From contig CAJNDS010002408.1 in the NCBI GenBank assembly GCA_905221605.1, positions 1-35,000 on the forward strand: DNA of 35,000 bases. Direction: 5' to 3'. The stretch's first letter is position 1. Each line of letters starts with the position of its first letter. Source of the stretch: Symbiodinium natans (lineage: Eukaryota > Sar > Dinophyceae > Suessiales > Symbiodiniaceae). The notes under the pieces were generated by a model. It saw only the letters and a program-made list of their open reading frames with translations. It did no database searches and was not told the DNA's origin. Positions 20,076 to 28,775 of this stretch are shown here, in pieces. Both the position numbers and the translations under genes were made by a program.

Positions 20076-20415
20076 TGCCCCCACACGCACGACATCCCAC
20101 GACCCTACTGCAGCATGAGCACATACTTCCGCACCTTCACGTTGCGAACACAGATCTTGTGCTCGTCTGAGCTTGCCATGACCGAGAAGCAGCAAGCAGC
20201 GCCGCTTCTACGAAAGTTCTTTTGCCAAAGACGTCATGGCCATCCTATAGCGCTCTATACCCCGTCGTAAAGCGTCCGCCCTGAGATCTTCTAACATGAA
20301 AGTGTGCTCTTGCCTCGCCTAGGAAACTTGAGCACACGACTTGTGCCTGTTGAGATACTGCAGAGAATCATGCCTGCCTTGCTGCGCACAAGTAGAGAAC
20401 TCCTCTTGTGCATGA

Positions 20416-20571
20416 GTCCGAAGTAGAATCAAGCTGGTCAAAGTCAAAGTGGCTGCGCAGGAACAATGCGAATGTGAGAAGCTGCGCCGATACTTCAAGA
20501 GTCTAGCGCATGACGCATACGTGGCAAAGCTGGCGCAGGTGATAAAGCTGCACAAGGAGGTAACAAGGTAA
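20416..20571 (+). CDS. Exon-like helical segment
   Basis: Open frame after TGA (20413) to TAA (20569). The translation is Lys/Ala/Leu-rich and amphipathic (RIKLVKVKVAAQEQ, KLRRYFKSLAHDAYVAKLAQ, VIKLHKEV), unlike random sequence. A GTAACA at 20560, at the end of HKE, could be a splice donor, and the AG before AATCAAG (20425) an acceptor. A minus-strand 174-codon Cys/Leu/Ser-rich frame covers the same ground, but its composition is less like a protein. Function unknown. Confidence 0.32.
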   Translation, partial: VRSRIKLVKVKVAAQEQCECEKLRRYFKSLAHDAYVAKLAQVIKLHKEVTR

Positions 20572-20654
20572 TCCGAATAACACATATGAAAATGTCGCGT
20601 CGCACGGATGCGAGTGCAGACACGGAAGGCCGCACCGGCAACAGGAATGCAACA

Positions 20655-20862
20655 TCGACAATGGAAATCCTGCTGGATAAGTGTCAAAGAAACGCACATG
20701 TAAGTGCAGAGATGGAATGCTTCGAAGGCAGCAGCAGAGATATGCAGAGAAAATTCAACAATGAAAGTCCTTTTGGATAAAAACTGAAGCAGTAGGTGCA
20801 GGCCCAGAAAGCCTTGCAGGTAACAGCAAAAAGAAATCAACAACGAAAGTCCTAATTACGGC
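20655..20862 (+). repeat. Threefold degenerate exon-like motif (STMxxLLDK)
   Basis: TCGACAATGGAAATCCTGCT (20655), TCAACAATGAAAGTCCTTTT (20755) and TCAACAACGAAAGTCCTAAT (20838) are diverged copies. They read STMEILLDKCQRN, STMKVLLDKN and STTKVLI on plus. The first is followed by a consensus GTAAGT donor (20700), while GTAACA-type sites appear at 20560 and 20819. This suggests duplicated small exons of a helical protein, possibly with the segment at 20416. Confidence 0.45.
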
Positions 20863-20880
20863 TACTTACAAGCCAAAACA

Positions 20881-21276
20881 ATGCAAGTGTGGCACTTTCC
20901 TGGCTTCTGCCCCTTCTTTTGGGGAACAGCAAATCACCACAAGAACTCTGGCGCAGCTTCCTCGGTGTTTGTTGGGTTTCTTGGGTTGCGCTCCTTCCTT
21001 AGTGGAGTGGCAGAGTCGAAGAAGGTGCCCAGGTCGGTGTACCTTCGAGGTGTGGTCAGGAGCGTGGCCGCTGCCAGGCGACCCAGACTGCAAGCTAGAC
21101 CACTGCTTGTGGTAGTCTTGGAGCTGTGGTGGATGCCAGCTTTTCTTGGTGGCATGCGCCTCTGCCAAGGACTCCGAAACTGGCCTCCACCTTCGCATTG
21201 GGCGTTAGCCTGCAGAGTTTTAACGGGGCCCTACCGCACAAACGCTTCAACAGCGCCATCAGCCTTTTCGTCATAA
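20881..21276 (+). CDS. Weak ATG frame, 131 codons, unknown
   Basis: An ATG frame with aromatic and hydrophobic residues at the N end (WHFPGFCPFFWG) and Arg/Leu-rich later. The minus strand has a 110-codon frame over the same DNA. I recognise neither, and list it only because it is one of the longer ATG frames outside repeats. Confidence 0.15.
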   Translation: MQVWHFPGFCPFFWGTANHHKNSGAASSVFVGFLGLRSFLSGVAESKKVPRSVYLRGVVRSVAAARRPRLQARPLLVVVLELWWMPAFLGGMRLCQGLRNWPPPSHWALACRVLTGPYRTNASTAPSAFSS

Positions 21277-21434
21277 ACGAAAAGCCAGATGAAAACAGCA
21301 CAAAACATGCGGAAGATTGAAAAGGCTTGCTGCAACTTTTTTGACTGCAATGTGCTCAGCATCTGTTGGTGATCATAGTTCAAGGCTGCAAACAAGGATC
21401 GAATCTGAAGATTCATCGTATTATTCTGTTTTTA

Positions 21435-21725
21435 AACCCCTAACTAAATCCTAAACTCAAGGCTTATAGGCCGCCCCCCTGCAAGGGGAGGGTGGCGCCT
21501 CAGCCCCTCGACCTCCATACCGAGAAGCATGGACCCTTCATGAAAGCACAAGATGCCGTTCTTGACCACCCAGAGATGCCCCCCCCCCCCCCCCCCCCCA
21601 GTAACACTCCTCTCGACTCTCATTACAAGGTCCCTATAGGGTTTATAGGTTCACGTCTAGGGTTTAGAGTTGAAAATTTAGGGTTGAGGATTAGGGCCTT
21701 CAAGTTAAACTTTAAAGTTTCGATG
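21435..21725. repeat. Telomere-like debris and poly-C run
   Basis: Degenerate CCCTAA units near 21437-21462, a poly-C run of about 20 at 21580-21599, then TTTAGGG-type variants (GGGTTTATAGG, AGGGTTTAGAG, TTTAGGGTTGAGG) at 21639-21700 in the opposite orientation. Opposed telomere-like strands on either side of a poly-C run could be an old fusion or insertion scar. Confidence 0.55.
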
Positions 21726-21830
21726 TCCCTGTAACCGTAGCTCTCGACGTGCCCAACTTCCCTGAAGTTCCTCCACCCCACAATTCTCAGTTGCGCTGAG
21801 CACCCTAATCCCCGGCTAACCTTTCGAAAC

Positions 21831-22028
21831 TTGTTAAAGCTGTTGGTTCACTACTGTATCATGTATCAGCGTATCTGCAATAAAGGCATCTGCTGTCAAC
21901 TCGCATCTCTATTGGATGACCACGCGTCTATTGAGGTGCAGAGCTCGCGCCGCCAGAAGACCAAAAGTATTCAACGCCTAAACAGCATGCCGCAACTCCA
22001 AACCCTATACTCATGTCTTGAGCATTAG
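21831..22028 (+). CDS. Small coding-like frame, 65 codons
   Basis: The frame contains an ATG (21861, MYQRICNKGICC) and ends at a TAG at 22026-22028. It has varied residues including a basic stretch RRQKTKSIQRLNSM. There is no recognised domain, and its length is within what chance could give. Confidence 0.15.
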   Translation: MLKLLVHYCIMYQRICNKGICCQLASLLDDHASIEVQSSRRQKTKSIQRLNSMPQLQTLYSCLEH

Positions 22029-22203
22029 ATGGTCGAAAACTTGCAACCTGCAACGACCCACCAACTCTCAAAACGAGCGAAGAGACCAGCGTACCTCACA
22101 GTGACCTGCTTGGCTCAAGTAGTTAGGGACGTCTTAATGACAGACTGTTCGGAGGGATGATGTGAGGAGCTTAAAGGCATGTGAGAGTCTGCGGCAGTTC
22201 GTC

Positions 22204-22260
22204 CTGAACCCTAACCCCTAAGCCTCTCTTGCTTGTACATATTAAAACCCTAACAGTCTT
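22204..22260. repeat. Telomere-like motifs
   Basis: CCTGAACCCTAACCCCTAAGCC and AAAACCCTAACAG, two loose CCCTAAA-type groups about 25 bp apart. Another single GGGTTAGGG follows at 22470. Confidence 0.5.
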
Positions 22261-22663
22261 AGGGATTACTTTCATTCTATTTTTTTGCTTTGGCAGGGCC
22301 ACCGTAATCAAAATCCACAATCGCAGGGATCGCCCTAGCCCAAAACCGTAATCGCCTAATTAAACCGTGATGACAGGGACATATCAATCCCCAAAGCATC
22401 CCAAAACCATTTCTCCAATGAGCGGGGGCCCCTAAAATAAACGAGCTCCGTAATGAAGAAAATGCATTGGGGTTAGGGCAGAGACTGCAAGTCATATCAC
22501 GCCATCATCACGTTTCGACTCCGCTTGGTCCCAATGAGGATGCTGTGACCTTTGGAACAATCCTTATGCAGGGTTGTCCGGTTAGTCTTGCGGATGCTTA
22601 GCCCATAGCCCTCAAACTGCAGACAGCCACTCCAAAACTTCACAGATACTGATCACTTCGGAA

Positions 22664-23147
22664 TCACCATGAGTCAGCAATTTTTGCTGCCGCCGACTGG
22701 ATTTGCCGCACTGCAGATTTCGACTGCGGTTCAAGAGTACAGGCAGGCAATGCCTTGTTTGTTTGAGGGGGGGTTTGGAACAGGCAAGGCTGCTGGTTCA
22801 AGTCTTGGATGCACCTCGAAAGATCAGCCTGTTCAGGAGGCTGCGCTTGTAATTTGCGCGACCTTTTCAGGCCCTCCCCAACTGTGTTCATTCCACTGTA
22901 CACAGGAGTGGACTTCCCGCGAGTGTCCCTGCCACTGGGGTCGGATGAGTATTGTGCTTCTAAGCGCTTGAGTTGTGCTCGTGTCGGCGCTACAAGCAAG
23001 TTGAAGTTCAACCTGGGCCTCATTTTGGCATCAGGCGCCGTCAGCAGAGTACAAATACCACAACATGCGATATGGCGTTCAAAGATCCGAAATCCGTATA
23101 AGGAGACACAAGGGAATCTCCAGCTGCAATTCGCATCATTCGCCTGA
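22664..23147. other. Region with rival frames on both strands
   Basis: Plus frames at 22669-22971 (MSQQFLLPPTGFAALQ; includes GGFGTGKAA, which looks like a P-loop but lacks the Ser/Thr after Lys) and 22809-23147, and a hydrophilic minus frame at 22664-23023. All three read moderately like protein and none is recognisable. I cannot choose a strand. Confidence 0.2.
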
Positions 23148-23878
23148 AGGCCTAAATTATTAAATTGAGAGTTGCTAAAAGGGATCCTCCAAGGGAAATC
23201 CTTCCGTCGAATTCACTACCTTCACCTTGACGGTAGCATGGCACCGACCATGTTCTCCAAGTACAGAATAGCCCTCGTACGCACCACTTATAAGAACCAT
23301 GCTCTGATCAAGTGACTGCCGAGGGAGTTTTGTGTCAACTCAACCTCGCACATTGTCCAACAGCTAAGCTAAGCAGGACGGTGGTCAGGCACGCGCCTGG
23401 TACGCCCTAAATAAACTCCACATGTAGCCCCAAGGCTTCACTTGCACATACGCGAACGTGTGGAAGGTTGTGATTCAGCCTCAGCTTGGCTGTCAGCAAT
23501 GGGGAAGTAAATCTCGAGTAAGCTCGAATAGACGTCTGATCCTTGGTTTGGGTTCCTTCGAGGCTTGGTCATGTTTGGCCTATGGAGATTCCACTTCGAA
23601 GCCGGATTGGGGAGTGGTCATGAAGCCCCAACATGCCCCAAACCCTCGGTGCTAAGCTCGCCATCTTGCCAGTTCATGAGGAGCGACAGCATGTGATAAC
23701 TTGGCAGGACCCCGCGCTCTCGATGTCGCAATATCGGTGTCAAAAGCCCAATGACTAGTCGATGTGCCCCGGCCGACCTCGTCTTTCGAGTGCCATGCTC
23801 ATCCCACACCTCCCTATTGCCTTTCATCGCCGCCACCCGATATCAAGTTTCCATAGTTTCAAGTCCAAGGGAGCCGGG

Positions 23879-24430
23879 CTACGTCTGTGCTATGTAAAAC
23901 GTGATGCAGGCTGCAAACGAGGCCGCAGGAGTTGCAAATGCAGTTTGGATCAGCCACGTCACCCTCCGCGCTTTGCCCTGTGCCCTCAGCGTAAGGGATG
24001 TCCGTGGCAGACTCCTGGGGTGCAGGTTCGCCCACTCCTTAGCGATGCAACACGACTTTTGATTTGAGTTTTGGGCTCTGGGCAGGGCAGGGATTACGTA
24101 TGAAGTATAGCTCCTCAATGCGTGTTCACGATTGTCCTTGCCAAGGGCTTTTCGGATGCTGACATTGGATTTCAGTGCGTCTTGGACCCTTGTTGTCCCG
24201 AATCCCTTGTTCACATGGGCGACTGGTCGCGGGGCCGGGGTTTTGAAGTACCACATTTTCTGTCCTTGCCGCAATGGACGGCTCCCAAATTCCATCTGCA
24301 CTCTTGCCCAATATGTACTGCATGCTGTTGGGAGAACTGAGGCACTCCTCTTTCTGCTGGTACTACTGGTTGGAAGATGCGAAAGAGGATCTTTCATTAG
24401 CTTTCGGAAAAACTCTGTTTGCTGCAGCAC
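23879..24430 (-). CDS. Uncharacterised frame, 183 codons
   Basis: One of the longer frames outside simple repeats. It starts KLMKDPLSHLPTSSTSRKRS near its N end, is basic and Ser/Thr/Ala-rich, and ends ACITFYIAQT. Several plus-strand frames overlap it (23762-24067, 24132-24482, 24274-24606). It spans only the first copy of the 45-bp repeat at 23951. No known domain is visible, and chance remains possible. Confidence 0.22.
   Translation of the reverse strand: MLQQTEFFRKLMKDPLSHLPTSSTSRKRSASVLPTACSTYWARVQMEFGSRPLRQGQKMWYFKTPAPRPVAHVNKGFGTTRVQDALKSNVSIRKALGKDNREHALRSYTSYVIPALPRAQNSNQKSCCIAKEWANLHPRSLPRTSLTLRAQGKARRVTWLIQTAFATPAASFAACITFYIAQT
23951..23995 (+). repeat. 45-bp repeat, copy 1 (QPRHPxRFALCxQRK)
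   Basis: Matches 24490-24534 at 41 of 45 positions. In an open plus frame (23762-24067) it reads QPRHPPRFALCPQRK. The four differences from copy 2 are all transitions (C/T or G/A). Confidence 0.85.
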
Positions 24431-24489
24431 TGGTTATGTTCGCGTCACGTTTGACATGTGCAACACCCAACTCCTTTTGTAACTCAATT

Positions 24490-24534
24490 CAGCCACGTCA
24501 CCCTCTGCGCTTTGCCCTGTGCCTTCAACGTAAA
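24490..24534 (+). repeat. 45-bp repeat, copy 2
   Basis: In the open plus frame 24274-24606 it reads QPRHPLRFALCLQRK, the same phase relative to the repeat as copy 1, although the two lie in different frames of the window. Flanks are unrelated beyond a few bases. Confidence 0.85.
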
Positions 24535-25232
24535 AGCGCACCACCTGCCACCCCTCCCCCCGGAAGCATCTGGATTTACAATTTATATTCTGTGGAGGGG
24601 CTTTGAGTGAGCACATGAGCCTTTACGTCTCAGAATGCTGGAGTGGTTAAGTCAAACCCTGAACGACGAAACGAACCAAAGTGACCTAGCTGATACCTGC
24701 AGCATGCAATAAGTACATTGCGAAGCATCCAGGACCCCAGTACTTACCACGAAGCTTTAATGCTTGCATCTTCCCGGAAGAACTATCTTTTGAGTGACTG
24801 GGCCCTGACTAGCTAAGAGAACGGCGCGCATTGCAAAGTAAGGGAATTCTCTCCATCTAGGGAGATGTGTCTTCTTGACCGGTGCACAAAGACTGTGCGA
24901 GTGGTTCGTGCGCAAATCTCAAACTTCTGGTGCAGCCTATCCGAAGCCAATATCCCCACATAAGTTCGACAGTTCCAGAGTGATTCTAGAAAAGCAGACA
25001 AGCACTAAACCCCTGTGTAGCATTCTAACACAAGAATGCCGAGCCTGCATGCTTCTTCGGGGAACCATGCGTGGTGACGCCCTCGCCGCCCTCGGTAGGG
25101 TGGGCGAGTGAGCTACGCAGACCATAATGACATATTTGGATGCAAGGGATGGCAAAGGGACATTGCAAAACCGACCTGGCATTATGCGCTTGGTACGCAA
25201 AAATTGAACCTTCGATAGCCGCTTAAAAGCCA

Positions 25233-25250
25233 CGCCCCCCCCCCCCCCCC
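25233..25250. repeat. Poly-C run
   Basis: About 18 C residues. The surrounding 24.6-25.65 kb has only short frames and no recognisable gene. Confidence 0.9.
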
Positions 25251-25652
25251 GCCAAAGAAGCGCGAGCCCTCAACTGTCAATTTGAATTATTTTTGCAACG
25301 TTGCACGATGTTGAACGTATTGAAGCTTGTCAACAGTAAGTTCAGAAGCCAAAGTAACGGGCTAACACTGTTCAGTGAGGAAGTGTCGCCAGTGTTGTAT
25401 CTAGAAGCCTTTTCCAACGCAGCTTCTTTGAGCCCCTTCTATGAAGGCCTGGGTGGCAGGGATGCAGACCGACCGCGAAGGGAGGCGAGATGCTCCCGTT
25501 GGTAGCCTCAAGGTCAGGAACTCACAGCATGTAGGCTTTGGAAACAACCCGTGTATGTAATCCCCTACCCTGCTGAGACGAAGGTGCCCTGCTTACTCTG
25601 ATGCCAATGACGAAATCCAAATTGCGGGGTTTGTCCTCCGGATTGTATCTTT

Positions 25653-25766
25653 CCTGTGTGTGTGTGTGCGCTTTTGTATGTGTGTGCGTGTGTGTGCGTG
25701 TGTGTCTCTTTCTTTCTTTCTTGGGGGCATGAAGGCACGGGGCCTTCGCGCGATCCACACGTTTTT

Positions 25767-25811
<45 letters not shown>

Positions 25812-25822
25812 GTCTCTCTCTC
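25653..25822. repeat. (TG)n then (TC)n microsatellites
   Basis: GT/GC-rich alternation at 25653-25707, a (TTTC)n patch, about 35 bp of unique sequence, poly-T and then (TC)n to about 25822. An apparent long plus frame starting at 25660 begins inside this repeat, so its first roughly 60 residues should not be trusted. Confidence 0.93.
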
Positions 25823-25965
25823 AAACCTCGTTTGGAAAGGCTAGGGGGCTAGAGCCAACAAAAACAACCAGGGTGGGCAGACAACCCCCAGCGGCTAGCG
25901 GCTGTCGCTTTGGATTGGGCACGCTGGGACACCCAGTCAGACAGCACCAGCTAGTATCCACGCCA

Positions 25966-26436
25966 ATGCCAGCACAGGTCACTCAGACCTGTGATGAAAA
26001 GAAGCTGGCGATGGTATTGAAGAAGTCTATGAAGTCCACTCAGGACAAACGAGGAAAGAAGAAAAAGAAGTCAATTTCCTTCAGTTCTTCTTTCTCCCTC
26101 GAACCCTCGAGCACATCCAGGTCGCAGAAGATCAAGAAAGAGAAGAAGTCAGCAAGAAGTCTGTTCGCAAGAAGGAGCGGAAACAGAAACATCGCAAAGA
26201 CGGACGCACTAAAGACGACGAAGCAACTGAAGCCGAAGAAAGCCGCCCCTCGGGCACCTTTGGTTCTGACGCCAGGACCGGGCTCCGACAAATCTGAGTG
26301 GACCGGCAATCGCCAGAGCTTGCAAAAGTCCAGCGGCTGGCAAGGCAAAGCGCGCAGCGTATGTCAGCGACGTCCACAAGGCATCGTGGAAATATTGATA
26401 CGTTTGGACCCCACGTTGGGGGAAAACACCAACTGA
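25966..26436 (+). CDS. Lys-rich coding-like segment (first of a broken series)
   Basis: From the ATG at 25966 (MPAQVTQTCDEKKLAMVLKK) the frame is open to 26436. The first third reads as a charged, Lys-rich protein (STQDKRGKKKKKS). From about 26100 another frame (25998-26534, with one TGA at 26295) reads better: EHIQVAEDQEREEVSKKSV, then KKERKQKHRKDGRTKDDEAT. This switch suggests an intron or a frameshift between about 26070 and 26110. Charged, low-hydrophobicity composition suggests a disordered nucleic-acid-binding or nuclear region. No family recognised. Confidence 0.32.
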   Translation: MPAQVTQTCDEKKLAMVLKKSMKSTQDKRGKKKKKSISFSSSFSLEPSSTSRSQKIKKEKKSARSLFARRSGNRNIAKTDALKTTKQLKPKKAAPRAPLVLTPGPGSDKSEWTGNRQSLQKSSGWQGKARSVCQRRPQGIVEILIRLDPTLGENTN

Positions 26437-26968
26437 GACCCTCGCCAACATCCTTGTCCAGGTGGGGATCAATGGGGCCATTGAGGCTGCCAAGCTACGA
26501 GTTCGAACTGACGAGGGCGATAAACTGGCGATAAGCTTTGATGTTTTCCGGAAGCAGCGCGCCCTGCACGGTCGGCGGCGGCGGGCGTACAAAGTCAGCT
26601 TCACACTTGGGACAAGCGAGCACGGGGCCAGGTACACATTGAGAGAAGGGATGTTGCGCCCTTTTTACTGGAGCCGAGGACTTAGGAGACTACCCATCGC
26701 TCGCCTATCAGGATCAGGGCACCCTCAACGACAGTTGCAGAAGTTGTGCGTGCCCACCCACTTGGCGTATATTTGCCGGCAGAAGCTGGCACGTCGTTCC
26801 GAAAGAATTTGGACCTGGCACCCCGCTCACCGTGCGTTGAGCCACTTTGTCTATCTTCGACCCTCTCGAGGAATATCAAGGGAGAATATAAAACGTACTT
26901 GTCAGTTGTTACATCACTATTGCAACCACAAATCACAAATCATCCGACAAAAGAATTCACACTCGTAA
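26270..26968 (+). pseudogene. Coding-like frame cut by one TGA
   Basis: Open from 26270 to 26968 except for a TGA at 26396. Around it the frame reads RAAYVSDVHKASWKY, stop, YVWTPRWGKTPTETLANIL, then VQVGINGAIEAAKLRVRTDE and GDKLAISFDVFRKQRALHG. The residue mix is convincing up to about 26620. After that two other frames look better, one of them 26686-27117. I read this as one part of a gene split by introns or broken by mutation. Function unknown. Confidence 0.35.
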
Positions 26969-27117
26969 ATTTGCCTCCAACAAGCCATCCCAAACAAGCT
27001 GTGCCACGGGCACGCTGTCCTTCTCTCCAGCCAGCCAAAATGCACAACGTGTTGGCAGCAAGTGCCTTCGAGGAAACACTTTTTGCCATGCCTTGGACTT
27101 GCCCGCCCAAGGTGTAG
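26686..27117 (+). CDS. Coding-like frame, 143 codons
   Basis: Opens after TAG (26683) and ends TAG at 27115-27117. It reads APSTTVAEVVRAHPLGVYLP, AEAGTSFRKNLDLAPRSP, then NIKGEYKTYLSVVTSLL, protein-like through about 27000. Near 27009-27036 it crosses a 28-bp repeat containing a polypyrimidine tract plus AG (TGTCCTTCTCTCCAG), which looks like a 3' splice site, so the end of the frame may be intron. No domain recognised. Probably the same gene as the neighbouring plus segments. Confidence 0.33.
   Translation, partial: ETTHRSPIRIRAPSTTVAEVVRAHPLGVYLPAEAGTSFRKNLDLAPRSPCVEPLCLSSTLSRNIKGEYKTYLSVVTSLLQPQITNHPTKEFTLVNLPPTSHPKQAVPRARCPSLQPAKMHNVLAASAFEETLFAMPWTCPPKV
27009..27036 (+). repeat. 28-bp splice-acceptor-like repeat, copy 1
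   Basis: GGCACGCTGTCCTTCTCTCC followed by AGCCAGCC. It matches 27877-27904 at 26 of 28 positions, with two G/A differences. A pyrimidine tract ending in CAG is embedded. Confidence 0.8.
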
Positions 27118-27129
27118 ACTCGGTGGTTG

Positions 27130-27690
27130 AGCTCGTTCGTGGCTGCAGGTTCGCAACCGGAATGCTGAAGCTACCAAACCTTTCAGGCTGTTTAGCAGCA
27201 ACAGCAAAGACCACCTCCACCCCAACCAACCATGAAGCACACATTTACATGAATACGGCACTGTACTGGGCATGCTGTTCATGCCTGTAGCCGTTCATGC
27301 GACAAACTGTTGTCTCAAGAGAAGGGTATCCAGCTCTCCACGCGACTGTGCTTGCATGTAAAGGGAACCCCTCACCAATAAAGGTCTTTTGCCAATCTAG
27401 ATCAATCTAGCCATACATTCCGCAAGATTCTGCAGACCGACGCCTTACCCCAATCAGGCCTAAAAGGCAAAATCAGGCGAGGCCCACTGCAACTCTGCAA
27501 ACGGCTAATGCTACGTGTGGTATGGTTGTCGGAACGAGGCCGAATCCGCTACGGGATAGAGCAGCGCAAAAAGCTTCTTTACAGTTTGAAGCGTCAGACT
27601 TGTTACTGCAGTTCCTCTCAAACCGTGTCAGCTGCGAAATCGGGCAACTGACATGCGCATTCCAAGCATGCCCACTTCGGCATGACAAGG
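27130..27690. other. No clear gene
   Basis: Short frames only. An AATAAA lies at 27380 and could be a polyadenylation-type signal, though many protists do not use one. The minus-strand 260-codon frame beginning at 28255 ends here at 27473. Confidence 0.4.
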
Positions 27691-27694
27691 GAAT

Positions 27695-28449
27695 ATGTTG
27701 AGAAGTCGGTTTGATGAAGCAAACATAGTCAAGCAAGCCAGTCTTGCGCCATCTTATCCCTTTGAAGACAGTCAAATCCAACATTTGGGCTTCACTTCGG
27801 TGGATGGACTCAATTTTGATCTTGAAAGGCCTCGACATGCTCTTCATTTTGTTAAAGAGGTGGGGTCGCGAGGTGGGGCACACTGTCCTTCTCTCCAGCC
27901 AACCCGGTTTGACTGGTCGGGCACCGCCACCACCACCACCGTCGGTACCAGTTGGGCACCGGTACCCAGGCCAGCATTCCCACCATTCCCACCACCGCAA
28001 CCTCCGCAACCACCCGACCACCGGGCTGCAGTGCGCCCAAATCCAACAACACAACACACACTGAACATCACCGAGCCTGTCCAATCGCCAACACACCTGC
28101 ACGCAATCACCCCATATGTGCGTCGCGCGCCCGGGTTGCCAGCGGAGTTCAAATCCACGCCAACTCGCTACGACACGAACGTGAAGTACGGCATGGACCT
28201 CCCCACCAACGACGTAAACCCGACGGAGTGGGCACCATTCCTCAACCTGATCCATTACAAGTGGTCAGCCTTCTGGATGAAATGCTGGCGCGTGGACAAC
28301 TTCAAACTCTATGTGTACGTGAAGTGGTCGAAGTCATGTTCCTCGGCGAACTCAATCAAGCAATGAGAAAGCACAACATCAGCCCGGACCAGGTCTCTGC
28401 AGCTTTTGCCGTTGAGGAGGACTACCTTTGGATCGCGAAGCCAACTTAA
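27695..28449 (+). CDS. Coding-like region with frame change, Pro-rich middle
   Basis: Frame 27695-28366 begins SRFDEANIVKQASLAPSYPF, goes through a Pro-rich middle (PRPAFPPFPPPQPPQPP), then TPTRYDTNVKYGMDLPTNDV and NPTEWAPFLNLI. From about 28245 the frame one base earlier, open over 27952-28449, reads far better: LQVVSLLDEMLARGQLQTL, REVVEVMFLGELNQAMRKHN, then SPDQVSAAFAVEEDYLWIAK up to a TAA at 28447-28449. The best protein therefore changes frame near 28245, by splice or frameshift. A minus frame of 260 codons (27473-28255) overlaps but is Trp/Cys/Val-biased. Family unknown. Confidence 0.4.
27877..27904 (+). repeat. 28-bp splice-acceptor-like repeat, copy 2
   Basis: Second copy, 868 bp after the first. 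Both sit in plus frames that read CPSLQP at this point. Confidence 0.8.
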
Positions 28450-28553
28450 CGCAGTTTGGCCAGTTACCTGGCAGAGTGGCTGAGTATACTTTTTGCGCTT
28501 GCTAGTTTGTCCTCGCAAAGTTCTCTGAGCAACGGGACGTGCGTGTACTAACC

Positions 28554-28775
28554 ATGGTGCCATCAGAGGTCTTGTCAGACTGGGCTTTTGCAGATTTCGA
28601 TCTTCGAATATTCTTTTGAGTGCCGATTCTACCTGAGTCCGGAACTGGACAGGCAATTTTCGAGTCAAGTGGAGGAGGCAGTACAAATCTGCAGATGGTG
28701 TGTCATGTCGACGTAGAACATTGGCCCAATTTGTCAAGAACACGGCGGCGCAGGGCAACGTTGCGACCCAGATGA
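28554..28775 (+). pseudogene. Coding-like frame with ATG, cut by TGA at 28617
   Basis: ATG at 28554 gives VPSEVLSDWAFADFDLRIFF, then TGA (28617), then VPILPESGTGQAIFESSGGG and STNLQMVCHVDVEHWPN to a TGA at 28773. Near 28765 the better frame becomes 28717-29451. It resembles one gene with an in-frame stop and a later frame change. A 160-codon minus-strand frame (28309-28791) is the alternative reading. Confidence 0.3.

Noticed and set aside
22741-22800. GGFGTGKAA as a possible P-loop ATPase motif
   Set aside because: The residue after Lys is Ala and not Ser or Thr, and no Walker B or other ATPase context is visible.
22790-22815. GGTTCAAGTC resembling a tRNA T-loop
   Set aside because: The flanking bases cannot form the T stem and no acceptor or anticodon arm is present.
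27473-28255. Minus-strand frame of 260 codons
   Set aside because: The plus strand over the same DNA reads more like protein, and the minus translation is biased to Trp, Cys, Val and Gly opposite a Pro-rich plus stretch. It was kept only as the alternative reading.
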